Source of the DNA: Agromyces salentinus
Lineage (GTDB): Bacteria; Actinomycetota; Actinomycetes; Actinomycetales; Microbacteriaceae
Length of the DNA: 64,000 nucleotides
Direction of reading: 5' to 3'
Assembly (NCBI RefSeq): GCF_009749395.1
Contig: NZ_WBIR01000001.1
Coordinates: 434,001 to 498,000 of the forward strand
Shown: piece after piece, positions 37,612 to 46,588 of the stretch
Position numbering within the stretch: position 1 is the first letter of the stretch
Layout: each line of letters starts with the position of its first letter
Program-made: the position numbers and the translations under genes
The notes under the pieces: model-generated
Seen by the model: only the letters and a program-made list of their open reading frames with translations
Told to the model about the DNA's origin: nothing
Databases searched by the model: none

Positions 37612-38541
37612 ATGAGCGCGCTCGGCGAACTCCGCCGTGTGAAGGGCCAGCCGGTATCGCGGCAGCGCAAGCAGAACAAGGCGGCGTTCCTGTTCCTCCT
37701 GCCGTGGTTCATCGGGCTCGCGCTCATCACCATCGGCCCGATGGTCGCGTCGTTCGCACTCTCGTTCACGCGGTACAACCTGCTGAGCCCCCCGCGGTTC
37801 ATCGGTTTCGAGAACTACGTGCGGATGTTCGAGGACGAGCGGCTGCACAAGGCCCTCGCCGTCACCTTCCAGTACGTGTTCATCTCGGTGCCGCTGCAGC
37901 TCGGCCTGGCACTGCTGCTCGCCATCGTGCTCGACCGCGGCCTCCGCGGCCTCTCGCTGTACCGATCGGCGTTCTACCTCCCGTCACTGCTCGGCGGCAG
38001 CGTCGCGATCGCCATCCTGTGGCGCCAGCTCTTCGGCGTCGACGGCCTCGTGAACGTGGTGCTCGGCTGGGTCGGCATCGAGGGGCAGGGTTGGATCTCC
38101 AACCCCGAGACCGCGCTGGGCACCCTGATGGTCCTCAACGTCTGGACCTTCGGCGCGCCGATGGTGATCTTCCTCGCCGGCCTCCGGCAGATCCCCGTCA
38201 TGTACTACGAGGCGGCCTCCGTCGACGGCGCCAACCGCCGGCAGCAGTTCCGGCACATCACACTGCCGATGCTCACCCCGATCATCTTCTTCAACCTGAT
38301 CCTGCAGCTCATCGGGGCGTTCCAGTCGTTCACCCAGGCGTTCGTCGTCTCGGGCGGAACGGGCGGCCCGGTGGACTCGACGCTGTTCTACACGCTGTAC
38401 CTCTACCAGCAGGGCTTCACGAGCCTGAACATGGGGTACGCCTCCGCCATGGCCTGGCTGCTCCTGGTGATCATCGCCGCGCTCACCGCCATCAACTTCT
38501 GGGCCTCGAAGTATTGGGTGTTCTACGATGACCAAGACTGA
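37612..38541 (+). CDS. Sugar ABC permease, MalF-like
   Basis: A 309-residue permease with six helices starting AAFLFLLPWFIGLALITIGP. The EAA loop is YYEAASVDGANRRQQFRHITLPM. LYRSAFYLPSLLGGSVAIAI lies in helix 3. ATG 37612 has AGAGG upstream. It overlaps the next permease gene by 14 bp. No ATPase is nearby; a shared MsiK-type ATPase elsewhere is the usual solution. The sugar is unknown, but its operon shares the block with the LacI-DUF6807 and oxidoreductase genes. Confidence 0.93.
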   Translation: MSALGELRRVKGQPVSRQRKQNKAAFLFLLPWFIGLALITIGPMVASFALSFTRYNLLSPPRFIGFENYVRMFEDERLHKALAVTFQYVFISVPLQLGLALLLAIVLDRGLRGLSLYRSAFYLPSLLGGSVAIAILWRQLFGVDGLVNVVLGWVGIEGQGWISNPETALGTLMVLNVWTFGAPMVIFLAGLRQIPVMYYEAASVDGANRRQQFRHITLPMLTPIIFFNLILQLIGAFQSFTQAFVVSGGTGGPVDSTLFYTLYLYQQGFTSLNMGYASAMAWLLLVIIAALTAINFWASKYWVFYDDQD

Positions 38542-39463
38542 CCCCTCGACCGACCGCGCCCCGATGACGGAATCGGTCGTCACCGGCCTCCCGCCCGAAC
38601 GCATCCGCGAACAGCGCCGTCGCCGCAACGCCTTCCGCAAGCCGGTCACGAGCGTCCTGCGCCACGTGTTCCTCATCACGGCGGCCGTGCTGATGCTCTA
38701 CCCCGTGATCTGGATGGTCGTCAGCTCCTTCCGGCCGACCGAGCTGATCTTCCGCGACGCGGGCCTGGTGTTCGACAGCTTCGAGATCTCGAACTACGTC
38801 GAGGGCTGGGAGGCGCTGACCTACCCGTTCAACGTCTACCTGGTGAACTCCGGACTCGTGGTGATCGGCTCGATCATCGGCAACCTGGTCTCCTGCTCGC
38901 TGGCGGCCTACGCCTTCGCACGGCTCGAGTTCACGGGCAAGCGGTTCTGGTTCGCGATCATGCTGCTGAGCATCATGCTGCCGATCCACGTGATCATCGT
39001 CCCGCAGTACGTGCTGTTCTCCCAGCTCGGCTGGGTGAACACCTTCCTGCCGCTCATCGTGCCCAAGCTGCTCGCGACCGACGCGTTCTTCATCTTCCTG
39101 ATGGTGCAGTTCATCCGCGGCATCCCGCGCGAACTCGACGAGGCCGCGCGCATCGACGGGGCGGGACATCCGCGCATCTTCCTGCAGATCATCCTGCCGC
39201 TCATGGTGCCCGCCCTCGCGACGACGACGATCTTCACCTTCATCTGGACGTGGAACGACTTCTTCAGCCAGCTCATCTTCCTGACCAAGCCCGGCCTCTA
39301 CACCGTGCCGCTCGCCCTCAACGCGTTCCAGGACGCGCAGAGCTCGACCGACTTCGGCGAACTGTTCGCGATGAGCGTGGTCTCGCTCATCCCGATCTTC
39401 CTGATCTTCCTCTTCGGCCAGCGATTCCTCATCAAGGGCATCGCCACGACGGGGATCAAGTGA
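38528..39463 (+). CDS. Sugar ABC permease, MalG-like
   Basis: A 311-residue, six-helix permease. The N-terminus has an Arg-rich cytoplasmic stretch (REQRRRRNAFRK). The EAA loop is ELDEAARIDGAGHPRIFLQIILPL. FIWTWNDFFSQLIFL is a group hallmark, and the C-terminus is FLIKGIATTGIK. Its start overlaps the preceding permease by 14 bp, so translation is coupled. It pairs with that permease to import the sugar bound by the next gene's product. Confidence 0.93.
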   Translation: MTKTDPSTDRAPMTESVVTGLPPERIREQRRRRNAFRKPVTSVLRHVFLITAAVLMLYPVIWMVVSSFRPTELIFRDAGLVFDSFEISNYVEGWEALTYPFNVYLVNSGLVVIGSIIGNLVSCSLAAYAFARLEFTGKRFWFAIMLLSIMLPIHVIIVPQYVLFSQLGWVNTFLPLIVPKLLATDAFFIFLMVQFIRGIPRELDEAARIDGAGHPRIFLQIILPLMVPALATTTIFTFIWTWNDFFSQLIFLTKPGLYTVPLALNAFQDAQSSTDFGELFAMSVVSLIPIFLIFLFGQRFLIKGIATTGIK

Positions 39464-39549
39464 CCGGCCCCACCGGTCGCACCACCATCACCACCAGCAC
39501 CACGCTCATCCCCGAGCACACCCATGACAGCACCAGGAAGGATCCGACC

Positions 39550-40887
39550 ATGCGAGGCATCACACGACGCCGTGCCGGGTTCGTCGCAGCCATCGGCGCC
39601 GCGACGCTTCTCCTCACGGCGTGCGCCGGCAACGACGCCGGCGGCGGCGAGGCCGCAGCCCCCGAACTCGAGCTCAGCGACGAGCCCGTGACCCTCTCGT
39701 TCACGTGGTGGGGCAACGACACCCGCCACGCGATCACCGAGGAGCTCATCGCGGCATTCGAGGCCGAGTACCCGAACATCACCATCGAGCCCCAGTACAC
39801 CGACTGGGCCGGATACTGGGACAAGCTCTCGACCTCGGTCGCAGCAGGCGACATCCCCGACATCATCCAGATGGACGAGAAGCAGCTCTCGACGTACGCG
39901 TCCAACGGCGTGCTCGCCGACGTCGGGACCTACGCATCGATCCTCTCGACCGAGGACTTCCCCGAGGCGGTCCTGGACACCGGTGCGCTGGACGGCACGC
40001 AGTACGGCGTCCCGGTCGGCATCAACTCGTACACGATCATCGCGAACCAGGACCTGCTCGACCAGTACGGCATCGAGGTGCCCGACGACGAGAGCTGGAC
40101 GTGGGATGAGTTCATCGCCACGGCCGAGGAGGTCTCGGCGGCGTCCGGCGGCGCGACCGTCGGCACGCAGTCGTGGGGCTTCGAGGACGGCGGCCTGAAC
40201 AACTGGCTGCGCCAGCAGGGCGGCTCGCTCTTCTCGACCGACGGCAAGGTCGCCGCGACCGAGGAGGAGCTCTCGAGCTGGTGGCAGCTGCTGCTCGACG
40301 CGACGGCAGCGGGCGCGACGCCCGAGCCCGCCGCGACCATCGAGCGCGAAGCCGGCGGCCTGGCCGAATCGTTCACCGCGACCAACGCCTCGGCCTTCGG
40401 CCCGTGGTGGTCCAACCAGGTGCAGGCACTCCGCGAGGCCAGTGGTCAGGACCTCGTCGCCCTGCGCGTGCCCTCGGTCGAGGGCGCACCCGACGGCTGG
40501 GCCTACTACAAGCCGTCGATGTTCTGGTCGGGCTCGGCCAAGACGGAGCACCCGGCCGAGGTCGCCACGTTCCTCGACTTCCTCGCCAACAGCGAGGAGG
40601 CGGCCGACCTGCTGCTCGCCGAGCGCGGCGTGCCGGCGAACGAGGCGATCCGCGAGTACATCACGCCGAAGCTCGACGAGGTCAACCAGACCGTCGTGGG
40701 CTTCCTCGACGACCTCGCACCCGAGATCGGCGAGGCACCCGCTCCGACGCCCCCGGGCGGCGGCGCCATCGAGACGATCATCGACCAGCACACCCAGCAG
40801 GTGCTGTTCGGCGAGATGACGCCGGAGGAGGCGGCTGCCTCCTTCATCGAGGAGCTCCAGCGAGCCCTCGACGACGCGGCGATCTGA
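39550..40887 (+). CDS. Sugar-binding lipoprotein
   Basis: A 445-residue family-1 solute-binding protein. The signal peptide MRGITRRRAGFVAAIGAATL ends LLTACAG (lipobox). TLSFTWWGNDTRHAITEELI and DIPDIIQMDEKQLSTYAS are classic. KTEHPAEVATFLDFLANSEEA occurs late, and a Pro/Gly-rich stretch (APTPPGGG) precedes the last helix. AGGAAGG sits before ATG 39550. It is last in its operon, binding protein after permeases, and is followed by two terminator hairpins. Confidence 0.93.
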   Translation: MRGITRRRAGFVAAIGAATLLLTACAGNDAGGGEAAAPELELSDEPVTLSFTWWGNDTRHAITEELIAAFEAEYPNITIEPQYTDWAGYWDKLSTSVAAGDIPDIIQMDEKQLSTYASNGVLADVGTYASILSTEDFPEAVLDTGALDGTQYGVPVGINSYTIIANQDLLDQYGIEVPDDESWTWDEFIATAEEVSAASGGATVGTQSWGFEDGGLNNWLRQQGGSLFSTDGKVAATEEELSSWWQLLLDATAAGATPEPAATIEREAGGLAESFTATNASAFGPWWSNQVQALREASGQDLVALRVPSVEGAPDGWAYYKPSMFWSGSAKTEHPAEVATFLDFLANSEEAADLLLAERGVPANEAIREYITPKLDEVNQTVVGFLDDLAPEIGEAPAPTPPGGGAIETIIDQHTQQVLFGEMTPEEAAASFIEELQRALDDAAI

Positions 40888-40919
40888 TCCACCGGGCATC
40901 GCGCCCGATTCCCAGATGT

Positions 40920-40956
40920 GGGCGGGTCACGGGATGGAACTCCTCGTGACCCGCCC
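40920..40956 (+). terminator. First terminator after the second sugar ABC operon
   Basis: GGGCGGGTCACG at 40920-40931 pairs exactly with 40945-40956 around a 13-base loop. It lies 33 bp after the binding-protein stop. Confidence 0.75.
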
Positions 40957-41039
40957 CACCCCAAGACGGCCCTCCCGGACCGTCAGTCCCTGAAAGGGGG
41001 CGGAGCCGCGACCTGCCTGCCGCGACATCCGCTCCACCC

Positions 41040-41073
41040 GGAGGGGCGATGGCCCTCAGTCCATCGCCCCTCC
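41040..41073. terminator. Second hairpin upstream of the LacI-DUF6807 gene
   Basis: GGAGGGGCGATGG at 41040-41052 pairs exactly with 41061-41073, a 13-bp stem with an 8-base loop. With the first hairpin it insulates the fusion gene from upstream transcription. Confidence 0.75.
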
Positions 41074-41165
41074 TCCCCTCCCGCCCGAGACTCGCTCGGT
41101 CCGGAGTCTTCGCACCCGCCGAGGCGGGTGCAGTATCGAACCCAACGCATCCGACGGAGGTCCCC

Positions 41166-43148
41166 GTGCCGAACCCGCCCCACCGGCAGGTCACCATCGC
41201 CCAGGTGGCCGAGTACGCGGGCGTCTCGCAGGCCTCGGTGTCGCGAGTGCTGAACCGCAACCAGACGGTCGACCCCTCGATCGCCGCCAAGGTGCTCGAC
41301 GCGGTCGACAAGCTCAACTACTCCCCCAGCCAGATGGCGCGCAACCTCGTGAGGGGTCGCAGCAACACCGTCGCACTCGTGGTGCCCGACCTCGAGAACC
41401 CGATGTTCCAGGGCGTGCTGAAGGGCCTCAGCCGCGAGGCCGAGCGCGACGGATACCGCGTGCTCGTCGCCGACACCGCGGAACGCGTCGCCGACGAGGA
41501 GGAGATCGCCGCAGAGGCGCGCTCCCGGTGCGATGCGCTCGTGCTCGTCTCCCCGCGGATGCCCGCCGAGCGCCTCGAGACGCTCCTGGCGCGGTCCGGG
41601 CCGATCGTGGTCGTCAACCGACCCGTCGCCAGCAACCCCGCCGCCGAGCTCTCCATCGACTACGCGCACGCCGCGGCCTCGCTCGCCGAGCACCTCTTCT
41701 CGCTCGGGCACACCCGGCTCGCCTACGTCGCCGGCCCGCCCCAGTCGTACGCCGACGGCCTGCGCCGACGCGGGCTCGCGGAGTTCGTCGCGCATCACGC
41801 CGAGGTGCACGTCGAGGACATCCCCGGCGGATCCCAGATCGAGGACGGCTACCGCGCCACGGAGCCCGTGCTCTCCTCCGGCGCCACCGCCGTGGTCGCG
41901 TTCAACGACCTCATCGCGCTCGGCCTGCTCGCGCGGCTGCGCGAACTCGGCGTCGACGTGCCGGGAGAGCTCTCGGTCGCAGGCATCGACGACGTGCCCC
42001 TCGCCCGGTTCGCCGCTCCCCCACTGACGACGATGTCGGTTCCGCGCGTCGAACTCGGCGCCCAGGCGTGGCGGCGACTGCGCGACGCGATGAGCGGGAC
42101 GCCCGCGACGCATCCGCTCTCCTACCGCGCGATCCTGCAGGCCAGGGGCAGCACCGGCCCGGCACCCGAGTCGACCGGATGGCTCTCGCCCGGGCGCCCC
42201 ATCCTCCGCATCGGCGACCGGGTCGTCGCACGCTACGAGGAGGGACGCACGATCGACTCGGTGCTCTCGCCACGACCGTACCTCCACCCCGTGGAGTCGC
42301 TCGGCGGCGTCCGCGTCACCGACGTGCATCCGACCGACCACCTGCACCACTTCGGCATCGGCGTCGCACTGCCCGACGTGAACGGCACCTCGTACTGGGG
42401 CGGCCGCACCTACGTGCAGGGCGTCGGTTCGGTCATGCTCGAGAACCAGGGCATGCAGCGCCGGGACGACCTCGAACTCGTCGACGACGCCTTCGTCGAG
42501 CGCCTCACGTGGATCGACGAGCGCGAGGTCGCACAGCTGAGCGAGGTGCGGCGCATCACGGGCCGCCAGACACGGGTCGGCGAGCGCGACGCGTGGATGC
42601 TCGGCTGGCGTTCGAGCCTCGCCGCGAACTTCGGGGCGCTCCGCCTCGGGTCGCCCGCCACGAACGGCCGCGACGGCGCAGGGTACGGCGGCCTGTTCTG
42701 GCGCTTCCCGAAGTGGGAGGCCACCGTCGTCACCCGCGACGGCGTCGGCGAGGCCGCCGCGCACGGATCGCATTCGCCCTGGCTCGCCGTCGTGGACTCC
42801 CAGCGCCGCATCACCGTGCTGCTCGCGCAGCCGGCCGACCGCGAACCGCTCGCCTGGTTCGCGCGGGTCGCCGAGTACCTGGGCATCGGCCCCGCGATCG
42901 CGTGGGACGACGAGGTGCACCTCCCCGAGGGCGGTCGCCTGGAGCTCGGCCTCGACGCCCTGATCGTCGACCGCATCATCACCGACCCCGCCGAACTCGA
43001 ACGACTGGCCGAGCGACTGGCGGACGAGGCGAACGCCGACCTGCCCGGCCTCGACCTCCGTCCCGCCCTCGCGAACCCCGGGGGCATCGGCGGGGCGGGC
43101 ACGAGCGGCGCCGCGGGCTCACCGGCGCCCCGGCCGGTCCAGCGATGA
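41166..43148 (+). CDS. LacI repressor fused to a DUF6807 (PmoA-like) domain
   Basis: A 660-residue two-part protein. Residues 8-60 are a LacI helix-turn-helix (VTIAQVAEYAGVSQASVSRVLN) and hinge (YSPSQMARNLVRG). Residues 60-335 are the ligand-binding core, ending with the usual LQARGS. Residues about 345-655 match DUF6807/PmoA-like proteins: SPRPYLHPVESLGGVRVTDV, then HPTDHLHHFGIGVALPDVNG and SYWGGRTYVQG, and a GLFWRFPKWEATVVT strand late. GTG 41166 follows GGAGGT. It overlaps the oxidoreductase start by ATGA. DUF6807 proteins commonly lie beside Gfo/Idh/MocA enzymes. Here the domain is joined to a regulator, suggesting a repressor that binds or processes the pathway sugar. Confidence 0.88.
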   Translation: MPNPPHRQVTIAQVAEYAGVSQASVSRVLNRNQTVDPSIAAKVLDAVDKLNYSPSQMARNLVRGRSNTVALVVPDLENPMFQGVLKGLSREAERDGYRVLVADTAERVADEEEIAAEARSRCDALVLVSPRMPAERLETLLARSGPIVVVNRPVASNPAAELSIDYAHAAASLAEHLFSLGHTRLAYVAGPPQSYADGLRRRGLAEFVAHHAEVHVEDIPGGSQIEDGYRATEPVLSSGATAVVAFNDLIALGLLARLRELGVDVPGELSVAGIDDVPLARFAAPPLTTMSVPRVELGAQAWRRLRDAMSGTPATHPLSYRAILQARGSTGPAPESTGWLSPGRPILRIGDRVVARYEEGRTIDSVLSPRPYLHPVESLGGVRVTDVHPTDHLHHFGIGVALPDVNGTSYWGGRTYVQGVGSVMLENQGMQRRDDLELVDDAFVERLTWIDEREVAQLSEVRRITGRQTRVGERDAWMLGWRSSLAANFGALRLGSPATNGRDGAGYGGLFWRFPKWEATVVTRDGVGEAAAHGSHSPWLAVVDSQRRITVLLAQPADREPLAWFARVAEYLGIGPAIAWDDEVHLPEGGRLELGLDALIVDRIITDPAELERLAERLADEANADLPGLDLRPALANPGGIGGAGTSGAAGSPAPRPVQR

Positions 43149-44281
43149 CCCAGCCGCTCAGCGTCGGCATCGCCGGGATCCACGGCCACGGGGCCGGACA
43201 CGTCGTCACGGCACGAGAGCTCGAGCGGGCCGGGCGGATCCGGCTGGTCGCGGTGGCCGATCCGCGGGCACCCGGGCCCGACCTCGACGGAGTCCGCGCC
43301 TACCCCGACGCCGAGAGGATGATCGACGCCGAGGACCTCGACATCGTCGTCCTCTCGACCCCGATGCACACGCACCTGCCGCTCGCCCACGCCGCCCTGC
43401 GCGCCGGTGCCCACGTGCTCCTGGAGAAGCCGCCGACGCCGACTCTCGCCGACTTCGAGCGCCTGGTCGCGGCATCCGCCGACACCGGGAGGGCCGTGCA
43501 GATCGGCTTCCAGAGCCTCGGCTCATCGGCCATCGACGCCGTCCGCGACCTCGTCGCGTCGGGGGCGATCGGCGAACCGCTCGGGTACGGCGCCCTCGGC
43601 ACGTGGCCGCGCACCGAGCAGTACTGGCGGCGCGCGGCGTGGGCCGGCCGACGCACCCTCGACGGGGTCCCCGTCGTCGACGGGGCCGTCACGAACCCGC
43701 TCGCCCACGCGGTCGCGACCTCGCTCGCCGTCGCCGGTGCGAGAGCCGTGACGGATGTCGCGGGCGTGCGCCTCGACCTCTACCGCGCGAACGACATCGA
43801 GGCCGACGACACCTCGTCGCTGGTCGTCGACCTCGCCGACGGCGCCCGGGTGGCGGGGGCACTGAGCCTCACGGCCGCGACGCGCGCCGAACCCTGCGTC
43901 GTCGTTCGCGGCGCTGAGGCCCGACTCGTCCTCTGGTACACGCTCGACCTCGTGCAGGTGTTCCGGCGCGGCGCCGAGCTCCCCGCGACGACCGCGCACG
44001 AGCGCACCGGCCTCCTCGCGAACCTCGTGGACCACGTGCAGCACGGCACTCCGTTGCTGGTTCCGGCCACCTCGACCGGGGCGTTCATGCGCGTCCTCGA
44101 GGCGGTGCGCACCGGAGCGGCGCCGACGCCGATCGAGCCGAGCTTCATCGAGCGCGTGACCGACGCCGATGGCGACCGCCGCGTCGTCAGGGACCTCGAG
44201 GCCTGGTCGGAGCGGGTCGTGCTCGAGGGCCGGACGTTCAACGAGCTGGGAGCACCCTGGGCCATCGCTCCGCCGGCCTGA
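43145..44281 (+). CDS. Gfo/Idh/MocA-family oxidoreductase
   Basis: A 378-residue NAD(P)-dependent sugar oxidoreductase. The N-terminal nucleotide-binding fold begins LSVGIAGIHGHGAGHVVT. The usual GxGxxG is altered to GIHGHGAG. VVLSTPMHTHLPLAHAALRAGAHVLLEKP has the conserved EKP lysine, and the C-terminal substrate domain has ADDTSSLVVDLADGA. The ATG overlaps the stop of the LacI-DUF6807 gene, so they are made together. In related loci such enzymes oxidise or epimerise sugars at C3 or handle inositol-like compounds; the substrate here is open. Confidence 0.92.
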   Translation: MTQPLSVGIAGIHGHGAGHVVTARELERAGRIRLVAVADPRAPGPDLDGVRAYPDAERMIDAEDLDIVVLSTPMHTHLPLAHAALRAGAHVLLEKPPTPTLADFERLVAASADTGRAVQIGFQSLGSSAIDAVRDLVASGAIGEPLGYGALGTWPRTEQYWRRAAWAGRRTLDGVPVVDGAVTNPLAHAVATSLAVAGARAVTDVAGVRLDLYRANDIEADDTSSLVVDLADGARVAGALSLTAATRAEPCVVVRGAEARLVLWYTLDLVQVFRRGAELPATTAHERTGLLANLVDHVQHGTPLLVPATSTGAFMRVLEAVRTGAAPTPIEPSFIERVTDADGDRRVVRDLEAWSERVVLEGRTFNELGAPWAIAPPA

Positions 44282-44293
44282 CGCTCGCGGCGC

Positions 44294-45532
44294 CTACGCC
44301 GCGTCGCCCACCGAGATCGCCTCGGCCTCCACGAGCACCGGTTCGGCCTCGCCGTCGACGCGCTTCAGGGCGCGGTGGCCCAGCACGATGATGAGCGTCG
44401 CCACGAGCACCGATCCGGCGGCGGCGTAGTACGGCGCACCCGGCGAGATGAGGCGCGCGAGCTCGGCCGCGGCCGGCGGCGCCATGGCACCGCCGAGGAA
44501 TCGGACCGCCGAGTAGGCGCTGGACGCCACCGAGCGCTGCAGGTCGGTCGCCTCCATGACGCATTCGGTGAGCACGGTGTTCAGCACGCCGAGCACGAGG
44601 CCGCCGACGATGATCCAGACCACGAGCCATGACGGCGAGTCGATCGAGAGTCCGGCCGCGACGAGCACGACGGCCAGGAGCGGCAGCGCGATGCGGAGCA
44701 CGAGGGTGCGCGGCATCCGCGCGGTGAGGAGGGGGGCGACGAACACCGAGGTGATCGCCAGCGCGACGCCCCACCCGAAGAACGTGAAGCCGAGGCCGAG
44801 CGCGTCGAACCCGAGCGGGAACGGCGAGTAGGCCAGCAGCACGAAGAAGCCGATGTTGTAGAAGAGGGCCGCAGCGGCGAGCACCGCGAGCGCGGGCTGG
44901 CGGAGCGCCTTGATCGGCGCCGACAGGCGGGTCGGTTCGGGTCGCGGATCATCCGGCGCCCCCTTCAGCAGCACCACGATGGCGATGAACCCGATGGCCA
45001 TGAGCACGGCGGTGCCGAAGAACGGCCCGCGCCAGCTGAGGTGGCCCAGCAGGCCGCCGAGCAGGGGGCCGATGGCGATGCCCAGCCCCAGCGCGGCCTC
45101 GTAGAGGATGATCGCAGCGCTCGACCCGCCCGACGCGGCCCCGACGATGGTCGCGAGCGCGGTCGAGATGAAGAGGGCGTTGCCGAGCCCCCAGCCGGCA
45201 CGGAAGCCGATGATGGTCTCGACGTTCTGGGAGAGGCCGGCGGCAGCGGCGAACAGGACGATGATGCCGAGCCCGATGAGCAGCGTCTTCTTCGCGCCGA
45301 TGCGGCTCGAGACCCAGCTGGTGCCGAGCATCGCGAGGCCGGTCACGAGCAGGTAGCTCGTGAACAGCATCTCGGTCTCGGTCGGCGTGGCCTCGAGGCT
45401 GTCGGCGATGGCCGGGAGGATCGGGTCGACCAGGCCGATGCCCATGAACGCGATGACACTCGCGAAGGCGACGGCCCAGACGGCCTTCGGCTGCTTGAGG
45501 ATCGACCCGGATGCCGCGTGCCCGGCGCTCAC
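44294..45532 (-). CDS. MFS efflux transporter (DHA1-like)
   Basis: A 412-residue, 12-helix transporter. Helix 1 is AFASVIAFMGIGLVDPILPAI, and LFTSYLLVTGLAMLGTSWVSSRIGAKKTLL is the motif-A region. GRAGWGLGNALFI-like FRAGWGLGNALFIST is helix 4. It starts with GTG 45532 overlapping the MarR-family gene stop by 4 bp, so regulator and pump form one leaderless transcript. Substrate unknown; drug or toxic metabolite efflux is likely from the pairing. Confidence 0.9.
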   Translation of the reverse strand: MSAGHAASGSILKQPKAVWAVAFASVIAFMGIGLVDPILPAIADSLEATPTETEMLFTSYLLVTGLAMLGTSWVSSRIGAKKTLLIGLGIIVLFAAAAGLSQNVETIIGFRAGWGLGNALFISTALATIVGAASGGSSAAIILYEAALGLGIAIGPLLGGLLGHLSWRGPFFGTAVLMAIGFIAIVVLLKGAPDDPRPEPTRLSAPIKALRQPALAVLAAAALFYNIGFFVLLAYSPFPLGFDALGLGFTFFGWGVALAITSVFVAPLLTARMPRTLVLRIALPLLAVVLVAAGLSIDSPSWLVVWIIVGGLVLGVLNTVLTECVMEATDLQRSVASSAYSAVRFLGGAMAPPAAAELARLISPGAPYYAAAGSVLVATLIIVLGHRALKRVDGEAEPVLVEAEAISVGDAA

Positions 45533-45984
45533 GCGACGTCACCCGTCTGCATGGCGGTACGGGCTCGTTCGAGGCGGGTGCGCACGATCTCGACGGATGC
45601 CGCGAGCGTCGCGATCTCGTCGTCGGTGAGGTCGGCGAAGGTCGGCTCGAGTGCGGCGGTGATCTCGTCGCGCCACGCGAGGAGCGCGGCGCCCCCGCTC
45701 GGGTCGGCGGAGATCAGCCAGGCGCGGGCGTCGCCGGCGTCGGCGATGCGCCGGATCCATCCGCGCTCGTCGAGGGTGTGCACGAGCTTGGTCATCGTCG
45801 GCTGGCTGACCCGGCTGACGCGGGCCAGCTCGCCGAGCCGCATGGGGCCGAGGTCGCGGAGCACGGCGATGGTGCGCCAGATCGCCGGTGATTCGGCGTT
45901 GCCGCTGACGGATGCCGCGAGCCGCGTGAGTCGGTTGTTCACCGACACGAGGTCGCCGAGGACGGTGCGGAGTTCTGTGGTCAC
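45529..45984 (-). CDS. MarR-family regulator of the adjacent MFS pump
   Basis: A 151-residue winged-helix protein. TVLGDLVSVNNRLTRLAASV forms the dimer helix, LGELARVSRVSQPTMTKLVHTL the recognition helix and ERGWIRRIADAGDARAWLI the wing. GTG 45984 lies about where transcription should begin from TATAAT at 45992-45997, so the message is probably leaderless. The promoter is overlapped by an inverted repeat that it probably binds. Typical autorepressor of a drug-pump operon. Confidence 0.93.
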   Translation of the reverse strand: MTTELRTVLGDLVSVNNRLTRLAASVSGNAESPAIWRTIAVLRDLGPMRLGELARVSRVSQPTMTKLVHTLDERGWIRRIADAGDARAWLISADPSGGAALLAWRDEITAALEPTFADLTDDEIATLAASVEIVRTRLERARTAMQTGDVA

Positions 45985-45991
45985 GTCGGTA

Positions 45992-46012
45992 ATTATACAT
46001 AGCTTGGCTATG
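45992..46012 (-). promoter_or_regulatory. TATAAT promoter with overlapping MarR operator
   Basis: On the minus strand, a perfect -10 TATAAT (45992-45997) lies directly downstream of the inverted repeat CATAGC-TTG-GCTATG (45998-46012), flanked by AATT on both sides. The expected start of transcription is about 45985, one base from the GTG start codon. Confidence 0.8.
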
Positions 46013-46059
46013 CAAATTCCGAGTGCCTTTCGATCGGGAAGACGCGAACCCCGGAGACG

Positions 46060-46100
46060 ACGGATGCCCCGTGGCTCATGACGAGCCACGGGGCATCCGT
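46060..46100. terminator. Strong terminator downstream of rplL
   Basis: ACGGATGCCCCGTGGCT at 46060-46076 pairs exactly with 46084-46100, a 17-bp stem with a 7-base loop, followed by TTTCGTT on the plus strand. It lies 57 bp after the rplL stop (minus strand) and ahead of the MarR gene promoter. Confidence 0.85.
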
Positions 46101-46156
46101 TTTCGTTCAGGTGACGCAGGTCACCTCAAGCTGCGACCCTCTCGCGAGGGCGCCGA

Positions 46157-46540
46157 CTACTTGAGGGTGACGGTGGCGCCAGCAGCCTCGAGGGCCTCCT
46201 TGGCCTTCTCGGCGGCTTCCTTGTTCGCGCCCTCGAGCACGGCCTTGGGAGCGCCGTCGACGACGGCCTTGGCCTCGCCGAGGCCCAGCGAGGTGAGCTC
46301 GCGGACGGTCTTGATGACCTGGATCTTCTTGTCGCCGGCAGCCTCGAGGATGACGTCGAAGGAGTCCTTCTCCTCGACCTCTTCGGCACCTGCACCGGCA
46401 CCAGCGGCGCCTGCGACGGCGACGGGAGCGGCCGCGGTGACCTCGAACTTCTCCTCGAACGCCTTCACGAACTCGCTGAGCTCGACAAGCGTCAGACCGG
46501 CAAACTGCTCGAGCAGCTCTTCAGTGGTGAGCTTCGCCAT
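46157..46540 (-). CDS. rplL: 50S ribosomal protein L7/L12
   Basis: The 127-residue stalk protein that binds translation factors, present as dimers on L10. It begins [21 protein letters not shown] (N-terminal dimer domain), has an Ala/Gly-rich hinge ([20 protein letters not shown]) and a C-terminal domain ending [13 protein letters not shown]. Length is normal. It follows rplJ by 48 bp on the minus strand and is co-transcribed. Confidence 0.99.
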   Translation of the reverse strand: MAKLTTEELLEQFAGLTLVELSEFVKAFEEKFEVTAAAPVAVAGAAGAGAGAEEVEEKDSFDVILEAAGDKKIQVIKTVRELTSLGLGEAKAVVDGAPKAVLEGANKEAAEKAKEALEAAGATVTLK

Positions 46541-46588
46541 GATGTATCTCCTAGATATTTGGGGTTGTTGAACGAGATCGTCGGGCGC

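Noticed and set aside
36311..41165. Single regulon linking the 36311 LacI to both sugar ABC operons
   Set aside because: The two operons have clearly different palindromes (GGAACCGGTTCC versus AAAGCGCTTTC), so one repressor for both is not supported.
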